A stretch of DNA of 64,000 bases. It comes from an uncultured Lachnospiraceae bacterium (GTDB taxonomy: Bacteria > Bacillota > Clostridia > Lachnospirales > Lachnospiraceae). Below, one piece after another: positions 46,501 to 54,760 of the stretch (the stretch's first letter is position 1; each line of letters begins with the position of its first letter). Where the stretch lies: assembly GCA_910578175.1 (NCBI GenBank), contig CAJTPF010000010.1:32708-96707 (forward strand), in the 5' to 3' direction. The notes beneath the pieces were generated by a model. It had not been told where the DNA came from, did no database searches, and saw nothing but the letters and a program-made list of their open reading frames with translations. A program made the translations under genes and the position numbers.

Positions 46501-46630
46501 AACGTTGAAGAATATCTGTGATGAATATAAGGAAACCATGGAATTAAGGATAACAAATTCTGATTATGTGGAAAATGAAAATATATTTAATTTTGTAAAA
46601 GAGATTGCGGATGTATATCGTCAGATATAA
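43541..46630 (+). CDS. Large multi-domain glycosyltransferase (two GT2 domains plus WsaF-like domain)
   Basis: A 1029-residue protein. The first GT2 domain starts at FSIVMPVYNVE (about residue 89) with DNDDE near 178; the second starts at VSVIIPTKDH (about 346) with FLNNDVKIL near 430 and GSDIELCIRAYYAG near 540. The C-terminal 340 residues are a GT-B-like region of the WsaF type, beginning LNLLVPSLNPEHVFGG. Such proteins assemble rhamnan-type chains, each domain making one linkage. The real start may be ATG 43598 (AAAGGA ribosome binding site, MAKMKK) rather than ATG 43541, which touches the wzt stop. No membrane segment is present. Confidence 0.88.
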   Translation: MENGFWMDNGRTVERNKSSMAKMKKILSLPKKCIDNPQWFGKGLRYIRHYGVSAFVEKVRLKTAGYIPPDDALEASKPDVRYEGEIKFSIVMPVYNVELQWLEKAVESVRRQNYTNWELCIADDCSTDRRVPEYLKTLESDKIRVTYQEKNGGISEATNAAAALASGDYILLMDNDDEITYDALYEFYRGVTDTGADIIYSDMDIMDKDGNRSQPLYKPDWSYDLMLSQMYIGHLLGFKRSLYEQTEGFRTAFNGSQDYDLFLRMMEKAEKIHHVPKVLYSWRALPSSTAANPESKPYAQTAGLNAIQEHLNRTLGTGRATVKETENLFVYDVRYALERKPLVSVIIPTKDHVELLKDAIDSIYEKTSYPDFEIIILNNNSEEEKTFEYFSEIQKEHENIRVIEAAYEFNWSKLNNHGMREAAGEVFIFLNNDVKILTSDWMERLAEKAVLERVGVVGGLLLYEDDTIQHAGVIVGMGGWADHVFKGMKPIHHGSPFISPLVTRNVTACTGALMAVSKAAIEKIGGFDEDFIICGSDIELCIRAYYAGFDNIYDPYVRLYHYESKSRDSYIPDVDFKLSYEAYRTYREEGDPFYNENLDYTSPVPKVAERENQFNKRESDGMKAINAANSKKKMSEAVTQVAEITPFLFRKCEFAEKRLNLLVPSLNPEHVFGGISTALKFFDKLAAESGFALRMIVTDAAPHRSVMTEYGKKGYKFVTCEKNAGDRMQIVAYNDRFERSIPVSENDIFMFTGWWTAYSTQDAYVEFEKKEGIRPNPFIYFIQDYEPGFYPWSTRYLLADSTYRNEYKQIAVFNSKLLSEFFKQNHYEFYREYDFDPVLNGGLKKVLEESVGEVRKKKQILVYGRPSVERNAFNLLVASLKKWVEIQTDIEEWEILSAGEYHLPVELGKGKELVSVGKLTIGQYGRTMLDSFAGISLMSSPHPSYPPLEMSVFGVKVITNTYANKDLASFNDNMVSLSNISPNNIAVTLKNICDEYKETMELRITNSDYVENENIFNFVKEIADVYRQI

Positions 46631-46651
46631 GGCAAGCAGCGGGAGGATTCA

Positions 46652-49132
46652 GTGGCAGAAAAAATCGGAAATGTTACAATGAATTATGAATACTATAACG
46701 GCTCGGATGACTACAGTGACGGAGACATTGAAAACGTATTACTGGATTATGTAAAGAACCGGATATCTTTGGAAGGCGGATCGGATTATGATACTGTCAT
46801 GGATATTTTGAGAGGAGATAACCGATGGCCGGTCCTGTACCATTTGTCACCGGTAAGACAGAATATCATTGACTGGTATGATATGAAGAAGGGATCTTCC
46901 GTACTGGAGATCGGTGCAGGCTGCGGAGCCGTAACGGCAGCAATATGCAGACAGGCAGCAAAAGTTACCAGTGTGGAACTTTCGAAACGGCGGGCCCTGA
47001 TCAATGGATACCGGAACCGGCAGTACGGAAATCTGAATATCATCGTAGGAAATTTTAATGATATCCGGTTTCAGGAAACCTATGACTATATCACTTTGAT
47101 CGGTGTGCTGGAATACGCAAATTATTTTACCGGCGGAGAAGATTCCTTTGTCAGTTTTCTGAAGAAAATCAAAACATTGTTAAAACCTGACGGAAAGCTG
47201 CTGATCGCCATTGAAAATAAATTCGGAATGAAGTACTTTGCCGGGCAGGCAGAGGATCATACCGGTCGGCTGTTTGACGGGATTGAAGGATATACCGGCA
47301 CCGAAAGCCGGGTGCGTACGTTTTCAAAAAAAGAACTGAAGGATATCGTAACGGAAGCAGGATTTCCGGAGATCCGGTATTTTTATCCGTTTCCGGACTA
47401 TAAATTCCCGGTTCAGATATTCAGTGAAGATTACATGCCGCATCCGGAAGATCTGGTGTGCAGTCTGGATTCTTATGACAATGACAGGATCCGGTTTTTT
47501 GATGAGACCGCCGCTTTTGCCGGAATTGTAAAAGCAGGGCAGTTTGATTTTTTTTCCAATTCCTTTTTTGTGGAAGCATCCGTAACAAGAAATGATGAAA
47601 ACGAAAAAAAGGTGTATTCCAAGCTCACGAAGGACAGAAGAAAAGAATTTCAGATTGAAACCTCTGTTTACCATGACTGCCGGAAGAACGAATATAAGGC
47701 GGTAAAACGGGCGATTACCCCGGAAGCGGAAGATCACATTGCTTCCATGGACCGGATTTATGCAACGGAGAAAGAGAAAAACAGAAAAAAACATTTCTCG
47801 GCTACATTATGCCATTCGGAATATCACGGAGGAAGACTGGAATTTGAATTTGTAAAAGGAAAAAGTCTTTGTGACAAGCTTCTGGATATGTTAAAAGCGG
47901 GAAACCGGAAAGAGTTTGAAAAACTGCTGTTTGAATATGAAAATATGGTATATGAAACAGCCGCCGGACATTCGGCATCGGAACAGGCCAGCCGTTTGGA
48001 AGAAGTGAAGGGACTGAATATAGATCTAACCTTTGACAATATCATAGAGGTCCGTCCGGGAGAATATAAGATTATTGATTATGAATGGTGCATGCAGGAA
48101 CCGGTTCCGGTGAAGTATGTGTTATACCGGGCGGTCTATGGATTTTATATGCGGTATCAGGATATGGTATCCCAATATTATACGCTGACGGAACTGCTGG
48201 AAGATTTCGGTATAGGGGAACAGGAAGCACAGCAGTATTATGACCGGAACCTGGAGTTTATCGATCATGTATATGACAGCAAAAACGGCTATAATGAAAT
48301 GTTAAAGGCATATAAGAAAAATACCATTGTATTCGGTCAGAGGATTCTGCACCATGAGTATTTTGCCCAGTTGTTTATGGACAGCGGAGACGGATTTTCG
48401 GAAGAGGAAAGCATTAAAATTCCGCTGGGCTCTGACAGGGATTATCATACACTGGAATTTGATGTCTCCGGAAAGGAAATAAAAGCATTGAGATTTGATC
48501 CCTTTAATATTCCGGCGGTCGTCAAGTTAAAAGAAATAGAAGCGGAGGATTCAAATGGAAACCGGACGGTCCTTCCGGTTCTGAACCATAATGCCGCGGC
48601 AGTCAGCACTTATTCCTATCTGTTTGAAAGCGGCGATCCGCAGATGATCTTGGATATCAGCGGGATTGGGACCAAAGAGATGCGGAAGCTTATAATCAAA
48701 ATGAAGGTATCCCTGACCAATTTTGAAGATTACAGTGAGATCTTCCGTCTGAATGATATCCGGAATTCCAAAGAATATCAGTCCGAGTCGGAACTGCTGA
48801 ACCGTACCTTAGGAGTGCTGGAAGAGAACCGGGCGGTTCTGCCGGACATTGATAAATACTACGCCGTGACCAGAAAGCTGATGGATATCGAAAACCGGAA
48901 ACCGGACAATGAAAAAAGTCTGGTGATGCTGACCAATACCTATGCAGAGGAATCAGAAGTATTTGTGAAAGAAATGATAAATCTGGAATATCTGAGAAGG
49001 GATATGGAGCATCAGCTGAGAGAGGCTCTTGCCAGAGAGGAACGGCTGAAAGAAGAACTGGAATATATAAAAGGAACCAGGGCATACCGGCATCTGCTGG
49101 ACAAAAAAGTGAAAAAGGCATTTGAAAAATAA
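46652..49132 (+). CDS. WbdD-like methyltransferase with kinase-like domain and C-terminal coiled coil
   Basis: An 826-residue protein started at GTG 46652 behind GGGAGG. Residues about 60-250 are a class I methyltransferase (VLEIGAGCG at 84-92, TLIGVLEYA near 150). Residues about 300-500 resemble a protein-kinase-like fold: Asp458-x4-Asn463 (IDLTFDNII) and Asp476 in IDYEWC stand for the catalytic and metal residues, with GRLEFEFVKGKSL as the hinge. A beta-rich segment (about 610-735) and a charged coiled coil (about 770-815) follow. This order resembles E. coli WbdD, which caps O-antigen and sets chain length. No HRD motif is seen, so kinase activity is unproven. Confidence 0.75.
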   Translation: MAEKIGNVTMNYEYYNGSDDYSDGDIENVLLDYVKNRISLEGGSDYDTVMDILRGDNRWPVLYHLSPVRQNIIDWYDMKKGSSVLEIGAGCGAVTAAICRQAAKVTSVELSKRRALINGYRNRQYGNLNIIVGNFNDIRFQETYDYITLIGVLEYANYFTGGEDSFVSFLKKIKTLLKPDGKLLIAIENKFGMKYFAGQAEDHTGRLFDGIEGYTGTESRVRTFSKKELKDIVTEAGFPEIRYFYPFPDYKFPVQIFSEDYMPHPEDLVCSLDSYDNDRIRFFDETAAFAGIVKAGQFDFFSNSFFVEASVTRNDENEKKVYSKLTKDRRKEFQIETSVYHDCRKNEYKAVKRAITPEAEDHIASMDRIYATEKEKNRKKHFSATLCHSEYHGGRLEFEFVKGKSLCDKLLDMLKAGNRKEFEKLLFEYENMVYETAAGHSASEQASRLEEVKGLNIDLTFDNIIEVRPGEYKIIDYEWCMQEPVPVKYVLYRAVYGFYMRYQDMVSQYYTLTELLEDFGIGEQEAQQYYDRNLEFIDHVYDSKNGYNEMLKAYKKNTIVFGQRILHHEYFAQLFMDSGDGFSEEESIKIPLGSDRDYHTLEFDVSGKEIKALRFDPFNIPAVVKLKEIEAEDSNGNRTVLPVLNHNAAAVSTYSYLFESGDPQMILDISGIGTKEMRKLIIKMKVSLTNFEDYSEIFRLNDIRNSKEYQSESELLNRTLGVLEENRAVLPDIDKYYAVTRKLMDIENRKPDNEKSLVMLTNTYAEESEVFVKEMINLEYLRRDMEHQLREALAREERLKEELEYIKGTRAYRHLLDKKVKKAFEK

Positions 49133-49169
49133 ACACATTTTACAATATTCGCAGCGTTGGAAAGGAGTG

Positions 49170-50144
49170 ATGGATGTGTGCGTTACAGTGATTATTCCGA
49201 ATTATAACGGAAGAAGATATATTCATGAGTGCCTGGATTCCCTGCGGCTTCAGAACTTTAAAGATTTTAAGATCATAGTTGTGGATAATGCTTCTACAGA
49301 CGGCAGTGCGGAAGAAATAGAAGAGGAATACGAGGAAGTCCGTCTGATTCGGAACGATATGAATTACGGGTTCAGTCAGGCGGTCAACACGGGGATCCGG
49401 GCAGCGGATACGGAATTTGTCATTCTGCTCAACAATGATGCCATGTGTGAATATAACTTTATTGAAGAACTTGTAAAAGGAATCCGGAAATCGGACCGGA
49501 TCTTTTCCTGCGGTGCGAAAATGATTCAGTACCATGACCATAAAAAACTGGACAATGCCGGAGACTTTTATACGATATTCGGATGGGCCTTTCAGCGGGG
49601 ACTGGATGAAAGTATCAGAAAATATAAAAGAGCGGAGCGGGTATTTTCTGCCTGTGCCGGTGCAGCCATTTACAGACGGGAATTGTTTGACCGGGTGGGG
49701 TATTTTGACGAACGGCATTTTGCATATCTGGAAGATGTGGATTTAGGATTTCGGGCAAATATCCTGGGATATAAAAATTATTATCTTCCGAAAGCCGTGG
49801 CATATCATATCGGCAGCGCCTCTTCCGGTGTGCGCTATAACAAATTTAAGGTAAAACTGGCGGCACGGAACAGTGTTTATGTGTATTATAAAAATCTGCC
49901 TCCGCTACAATTATTACTGAATGCTCCATTTATAGCCGCCGGTCATCTCATTAAATATTTATTTTTTAAGAAAAAAGGATTGGACAAACTATATATAGAA
50001 GGCGTTGTGGAAGCATATAAAACGCTGGATAAAGTTTCGAAAGTCCATTATGATTCCGGGAATCTGAATCATTATATCTGGATTCAGATGTCCATGTTTG
50101 AAGGAATCTGGAATCTGGTAAAAGGGAGATTATTGAATGATTAA
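49170..50144 (+). CDS. Family 2 glycosyltransferase, rhamnosyltransferase-like
   Basis: A GT2 enzyme: VTVIIPNYNG at the N terminus, DNASTDGS near 35, LNNDAMCE for the metal site near 90, and FDERHFAYLEDVDLGFRA for the acceptor/catalytic region near 190. The C-terminal third is basic and amphipathic, suitable for membrane association. The frame is open to 49122, but the likely start is ATG 49170 or GTG 49176 after AAAGGAG. It overlaps the priming-enzyme gene by 8 bases. Confidence 0.87.
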   Translation: MDVCVTVIIPNYNGRRYIHECLDSLRLQNFKDFKIIVVDNASTDGSAEEIEEEYEEVRLIRNDMNYGFSQAVNTGIRAADTEFVILLNNDAMCEYNFIEELVKGIRKSDRIFSCGAKMIQYHDHKKLDNAGDFYTIFGWAFQRGLDESIRKYKRAERVFSACAGAAIYRRELFDRVGYFDERHFAYLEDVDLGFRANILGYKNYYLPKAVAYHIGSASSGVRYNKFKVKLAARNSVYVYYKNLPPLQLLLNAPFIAAGHLIKYLFFKKKGLDKLYIEGVVEAYKTLDKVSKVHYDSGNLNHYIWIQMSMFEGIWNLVKGRLLND

Positions 50145-51540
50145 AGATAACCAGACATTTTTTAACCGTCTGCATCTATGGCTGGATGGTCTTGGAATCA
50201 TTCTGTCCTATATGGCAGCATGGTTTTTAAAATTTGATTCGGGTTTGTTTGAGCGTGAAACGGGAACACTTTCTTTTTGGACATATATGTATGCTCTTTT
50301 GTTCGTTGTCCCTGCCTATTTAATATTATACTCTTTGTATCAGCTCTATACTTCCAGACGGGTTCAGAGGTTCCGGGTGGAATTTACCAATATAATAAAA
50401 GCCAATGTATTAGGATTACTGGTATTTCTCACCGTGTTATATATCATAAAGCAGACCCATTTTTCCAGAACCATGTTATTTATATTTTTTATCATAAATA
50501 TCGTTCTGGCAATGCTGGTCCGGGGAATGATTTATTTGCTTTTGTTTTCCCTGAGAAGAGGCGGGTATAATATTAAACATGTATTGCTGGTAGGATTCAG
50601 CGAGACGGCGAAAGCTTATATCGACCGTGTTCTGGTCTACAGGGAATGGGGATATGAGGTTTACGGCATATTGGATGACAATGCCGGACCGGAAGAAAAC
50701 CATAAAGGAATTTCGGTGATCGGAAGGATTGATTCGTTAAAAGAATATCTGGACAGCAATAATTTCGATGAAATTGCCATTACTTTAAAAATAGATGAAT
50801 ATAGTAAATTACGGGATATTGTTAATATTTGTGAAAAGACCGGCGTGCATACCCAGTTCATTCCGGATTATAATAATATTATTCCGACCCGGCCGTATAC
50901 CGAGGATCTAATGGGAATGCCGGTCATTAATATACGATATGTTCCGTTATCAAATACATTTTATTCCCTTGTCAAACGGATAATGGATGTGATGATATCC
51001 CTGACGGGAATTCTTATAACTTCTCCGTTAATGGTCTGTATTGCGGTGATTATCAAAACCACTTCCAAAGGACCGCTTATATACAAACAGGAACGGGTAG
51101 GGCTGCACAATAAATCTTTTATGATGTATAAATTCCGTTCCATGCGGGTTCAGGATGCCGGGGAAGAAAAAAAAGCCTGGACAACAAAAAATGACCCCAG
51201 AGTTACGGCGGTAGGAAAGTTCATCCGGCGTACCAGCATTGACGAGCTTCCGCAGTTATTCAATATTCTGAAGGGAGATATGAGCGTGGTGGGACCAAGA
51301 CCGGAGCGGCCGTTTTTTGTGGAAAAATTCAAGGAAGAGATTCCCCGCTACATGATAAAACACCAGGTCCGTCCGGGACTTACCGGATGGGCGCAGGTCA
51401 ACGGATATCGGGGAGATACCTCTATTAAGAAACGGATTGAATATGATTTATTTTATATAGAGAACTGGACATTGGGATTTGATATAAAGATAATGTTTCT
51501 TACCATATTTAAAGGTTTGATCAATAAAAACGCATATTAA
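50137..51540 (+). CDS. Undecaprenyl-phosphate sugar-1-phosphate transferase (WbaP/WcaJ type)
   Basis: A 467-residue priming enzyme that puts the first sugar-phosphate on undecaprenyl phosphate. Four N-terminal helices (about 12-125), a CoA-binding-like domain (VLLVGFSETAKAY near 150) and the C-terminal bacterial sugar transferase domain: KRIMDVMISL near 283, YKQERVG, MYKFRSM near 330, RRTSIDELPQL near 368, VGPRPERP and GLTGWAQVNGYRG near 410. It starts the polymer that the ABC exporter moves. It is the last gene of the rhamnose operon. Confidence 0.93.
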   Translation: MIKDNQTFFNRLHLWLDGLGIILSYMAAWFLKFDSGLFERETGTLSFWTYMYALLFVVPAYLILYSLYQLYTSRRVQRFRVEFTNIIKANVLGLLVFLTVLYIIKQTHFSRTMLFIFFIINIVLAMLVRGMIYLLLFSLRRGGYNIKHVLLVGFSETAKAYIDRVLVYREWGYEVYGILDDNAGPEENHKGISVIGRIDSLKEYLDSNNFDEIAITLKIDEYSKLRDIVNICEKTGVHTQFIPDYNNIIPTRPYTEDLMGMPVINIRYVPLSNTFYSLVKRIMDVMISLTGILITSPLMVCIAVIIKTTSKGPLIYKQERVGLHNKSFMMYKFRSMRVQDAGEEKKAWTTKNDPRVTAVGKFIRRTSIDELPQLFNILKGDMSVVGPRPERPFFVEKFKEEIPRYMIKHQVRPGLTGWAQVNGYRGDTSIKKRIEYDLFYIENWTLGFDIKIMFLTIFKGLINKNAY

Positions 51541-51593
51541 GCCATCTTTCGGGATGTTCGATTAAAATAATGCAAAGAAAGGTACAGTAAGGT

Positions 51594-52874
51594 ATGAAAG
51601 GTAATTCAGGTGAAAAAGTTACAAAGTGGAAAATAGCATTGCTGGTTCTGGAAGGCATTTTGATCTCAGCCTATCTGGTGCTTACGGTTTTTTATGTATG
51701 GTTTAAAGTGGACCAGAACGGTTTTATCAAAAAGTTTTCAAAAAATTCACTGGTAAGAATGTATCTCAGCAATGTTGCAGCAGATGATTATGAAGAAAAA
51801 GTGCAGGATACTGCTTTTAATAAAGAAAATGTGACCACCAATAAAGAAATCGGTGAAGAAATAGAAACATACCGGAATATCGCCCTGTTCGGCATTGATT
51901 CCAGAAACAGTGCATTCGACGATCAGGTACACAGCGATTCCATAATAATCGTCAGCATCAACAATAAAACCGGAGAAGTGAAACTGGCTTCTGTATACCG
52001 GGATACCATGCTGAAAATGAAGAACCGTCAGGGAGAAGAAGTCTATACCAAAGCAAACGCTGCTTTTTTCATGGGAGGAGCGGAGAATGCCGTCAGTATG
52101 CTGAATATCAATCTGGATTTAAACATTACGGATTATGCGGTGGTAAATTTTACGGGGCTTACCAAGATCATTGATGCATTGGGAGGCATTGACGTTACTA
52201 TCACGCCTCAGGAAAAATTTTATATTAACGGATATCTGGTGGAAACAAGGGAAATCACCGGAATGGATGCACCGGATATCGCGGAATCCGGACATGTGCA
52301 TCTCAGTGGTCTGCAGGCTACGGCATACTGTCGTATCAGATATGTAACATTTACCGATGAAGACGGAACGGATTATCATTATGATATGGGACGGACGGCA
52401 AGACAGCGTTCGGTACTAAAGAAACTGGTGGCAAAGGCAAAACTGGCAGGCGCAGGCCAGGTTATGAGCATTGCGGACAGTATTTTAAATTATAATACGG
52501 CAGATGAAAAAATTCTGACCACAAGTCTGAGCTTTGACGAAGTCATGGATCTGATTCCGACCATGCTGGATTTTGAACTGACGGAAACCATGGGATTTCC
52601 GTTTACCTGCGATACACCGACCGTAGATAAGGCCAGTGTGGTAGTTGCCAACGGATTATCCTATAATGTGACAAAACTCCATGAATATTTATTCGGTGAG
52701 AAAAATTATGTTCCGAGCCTTCAGGTTCAGAACATCAGCGATTATCTTGAGGATTATACGGGTATTCCAACGATAAAGCTGAAGGAAGACGAGACCGGGA
52801 CCGGTACGGAAGATGAGAACGGAAGTACGGCCGGAACAGGAACGGAGCAGTGGAACGACGGTTACAGTGAGTGA
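51594..52874 (+). CDS. LytR-CpsA-Psr (LCP) family glycan ligase
   Basis: A 426-residue protein with a short cytoplasmic N terminus, one membrane anchor (about 15-37) and an LCP domain: ALFGIDSR near 97, HSDSIIIVSIN near 110, SVYRDTML near 128, IDALGGIDVTI near 190 and RIRYVTFTDEDG near 248, with the DMGRTARQR arginines near 265. LCP enzymes attach polyprenyl-linked wall glycans to peptidoglycan. Placed 53 bases after the priming enzyme, it probably anchors the rhamnose polysaccharide. The Gly/Thr-rich acidic C terminus is probably unstructured. Confidence 0.93.
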   Translation: MKGNSGEKVTKWKIALLVLEGILISAYLVLTVFYVWFKVDQNGFIKKFSKNSLVRMYLSNVAADDYEEKVQDTAFNKENVTTNKEIGEEIETYRNIALFGIDSRNSAFDDQVHSDSIIIVSINNKTGEVKLASVYRDTMLKMKNRQGEEVYTKANAAFFMGGAENAVSMLNINLDLNITDYAVVNFTGLTKIIDALGGIDVTITPQEKFYINGYLVETREITGMDAPDIAESGHVHLSGLQATAYCRIRYVTFTDEDGTDYHYDMGRTARQRSVLKKLVAKAKLAGAGQVMSIADSILNYNTADEKILTTSLSFDEVMDLIPTMLDFELTETMGFPFTCDTPTVDKASVVVANGLSYNVTKLHEYLFGEKNYVPSLQVQNISDYLEDYTGIPTIKLKEDETGTGTEDENGSTAGTGTEQWNDGYSE

Positions 52875-52884
52875 AAACGCAATG

Positions 52885-52949
52885 TTAACACAATTTTTTC
52901 AAAACCTGAACACAAAACGTACACAAACACTTGTTATCATAGCTATAAC
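52885..52949 (+). promoter_or_regulatory. Phased direct repeats and promoter of the HtrA gene
   Basis: ACACAA occurs at 52888, 52910 and 52921, that is 22 and 11 bases apart, in contexts TTAACACAA, TGAACACAA and GTACACAA. The last copy takes the -35 position, 17 bases before TATAAC (52944-52949). This is the pattern of an OmpR/PhoB-family response regulator activating a promoter with a poor -35 (inference). Confidence 0.5.
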
Positions 52950-52984
52950 GAAAAACAAGGAGACAAAGTACAGGAGGGATTTAT

Positions 52985-54535
52985 ATGTCAGATAAATTTG
53001 AGCCAATGAATGAAACGGTAAGTGATACAGATCAGGTGGAAACGGGATACACTGTGGAACCGGTGCAGCCGGAAGTGAATCATGGCACGGAACGTGAATC
53101 CTTATATGAAGGAAGCGAATTCAGACAGCAGATTGAAAACGGCGGTTATCCGGAATCTGCCGGTGCGGACGAAGCGAAGAGACAGGCGGAAAAAGAAAAG
53201 GAAAAATTCCGGCGGAGACAGGAAAAGGCCAGAAAAAAAGCGGAAAAAAAAGCAGCTAAGAAAGCAGCCGGAACAGAAAAAGGACATGGTGTTATCTTTA
53301 AAACGGCCGGTTTTGTCATCGCAGCAGCAGCATTTGGAGTGATTGCTCTGGGCACCATGTATTTTGTAGGCGACGGGTTGGGGATCATAAATAAAGATTC
53401 TTCGCAGAACCGCACAATAACATCTACCCAGGTGGGATCGGCAGGCAATAAAGATAAAGAAAATGAAACGTCTGCCATTAACACCAATAAAACGGATTCT
53501 TCCCAGCAGGGTCTGGTTGCAGTGGACGTATCGCCTATCGTGGAAGAAGTAATGCCGTCCATCGTATCCATCACCAGCAAGACGATTGTACAGTCTGGAA
53601 TGAACGACTGGTTTTATAATTATTATTTCGGCGGACAGAACGGAAATTCTTATGAACAGACAGGTGCAGGTTCCGGCATAATCATCGGACAGAATGATAC
53701 GGAGCTGCTGGTCATAACCAACAATCACGTTGTCGAAGGGGCTGACAGCCTTCAGGTTCAGTTTATAGACGGAACATTCGTAGATGCAGTGATCAAAGGA
53801 ACGGAAGCAAACAAGGATTTAGCTGTTGTGGCAATAAAATTATCGGATATCGATTCCGAAACAAAAGATAAGATAAAGGTTGCAACTCTGGGAGATTCGG
53901 ACTCCATGAAAGTAGGAGAAGGAACCATTGCCATCGGTAATGCCCTGGGTTACGGCCAGTCGGTAACGGTAGGAGTTATCAGCGCCCTGGACCGTGAAGT
54001 GACCGTAGAGAACAGAACCATGAATATGATTCAGACCGATGCTGCCATTAACCGCGGAAACAGCGGCGGCGCGTTGCTGAACATGAGAGGGGAAGTGATC
54101 GGTATCAATGCGGCCAAGTATTCATCCGATACCGTGGAAGGCATGGGATTTGCCATACCGGTATCATCCGTTTCAGATATAATAGAGAAACTGATGAACA
54201 GGGAGACCATGACAAAGGTGGATACCGCCGACCGGGGATACCTGAATATCCGGGGCAGGGATGTGACCGATGAACTGGCTTATGACTTTAATGCTCCGAA
54301 GGGCGTACTGATCCGTGAAGTAATGGAAGGCGGTGCAGCCGATAAAGCAGGACTGGAAAAATCCCAGATCATCACAAAAATTAACGATGATGAAGTGAAA
54401 TCCATGGATGAATTAAAAGAGAGGCTGGAGTATTATGAAAAAGGTGCCACGATAACCCTGACGATCGAGTATCTTGAAAATAAAGAATATAAGGAAAAAG
54501 AGGTAAAAGTCGTACTTGGCGGTCAGATGGAATAG
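52985..54535 (+). CDS. HtrA/DegP-type serine protease with PDZ domain
   Basis: A 516-residue membrane-anchored protease for misfolded envelope proteins. Residues 1-95 are cytoplasmic and highly charged, with a Lys/Ala-rich stretch at about 65-95; one membrane helix follows (about 100-125). The trypsin-like domain has the triad His in TNNHVVEG near 248, Asp in NKDLAVVAI near 278 and Ser in RGNSGGALL near 360. A PDZ domain (GVLIREVMEGGAADKAGL) ends the protein. AGGAGG precedes ATG 52985. Regulation by a two-component system is suggested by the repeats upstream. Confidence 0.94.
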   Translation: MSDKFEPMNETVSDTDQVETGYTVEPVQPEVNHGTERESLYEGSEFRQQIENGGYPESAGADEAKRQAEKEKEKFRRRQEKARKKAEKKAAKKAAGTEKGHGVIFKTAGFVIAAAAFGVIALGTMYFVGDGLGIINKDSSQNRTITSTQVGSAGNKDKENETSAINTNKTDSSQQGLVAVDVSPIVEEVMPSIVSITSKTIVQSGMNDWFYNYYFGGQNGNSYEQTGAGSGIIIGQNDTELLVITNNHVVEGADSLQVQFIDGTFVDAVIKGTEANKDLAVVAIKLSDIDSETKDKIKVATLGDSDSMKVGEGTIAIGNALGYGQSVTVGVISALDREVTVENRTMNMIQTDAAINRGNSGGALLNMRGEVIGINAAKYSSDTVEGMGFAIPVSSVSDIIEKLMNRETMTKVDTADRGYLNIRGRDVTDELAYDFNAPKGVLIREVMEGGAADKAGLEKSQIITKINDDEVKSMDELKERLEYYEKGATITLTIEYLENKEYKEKEVKVVLGGQME

Positions 54536-54571
54536 ACTGCAGGCGGCCGGACCGGATGCAAAAACAGATAA

Positions 54572-54616
54572 AAATGGATCAATGTATGAAACTTATGCAT
54601 TGGTTCATTTTTTGTT
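54572..54616 (+). terminator. Rho-independent terminator after the HtrA gene
   Basis: AATGGATCAATG pairs with CATTGGTTCATT (G-T wobbles) around a short loop, then a T-run. It ends the transcript 37 bases after the protease stop. Confidence 0.7.
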
Positions 54617-54683
54617 TCATTAAACAGTTCCGGGCGAATAAAAAACTTGTGTTTTTCTTCTATTTAAAGTATTATTATATTTG

Positions 54684-54689
54684 TATAAT
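54684..54689 (+). promoter_or_regulatory. Possible -10 element for the phosphofructokinase gene
   Basis: TATAAT in a very AT-rich stretch between the upstream terminator and the gene; the -35 (TATTTA at 17 bases) is poor. The 54536-54754 gap otherwise holds only the terminator. Confidence 0.35.
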
Positions 54690-54760
54690 TTCGTGAAAAA
54701 TCACATACAGTATATTTTTTAAGAACATTTTTTGCAATCATATAAACGGAGGCAATGAAG

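Noticed and set aside
54556..54696. A 46-residue ORF after the HtrA gene
   Set aside because: It reads straight through the terminator hairpin, has no ribosome binding site and a very biased composition.
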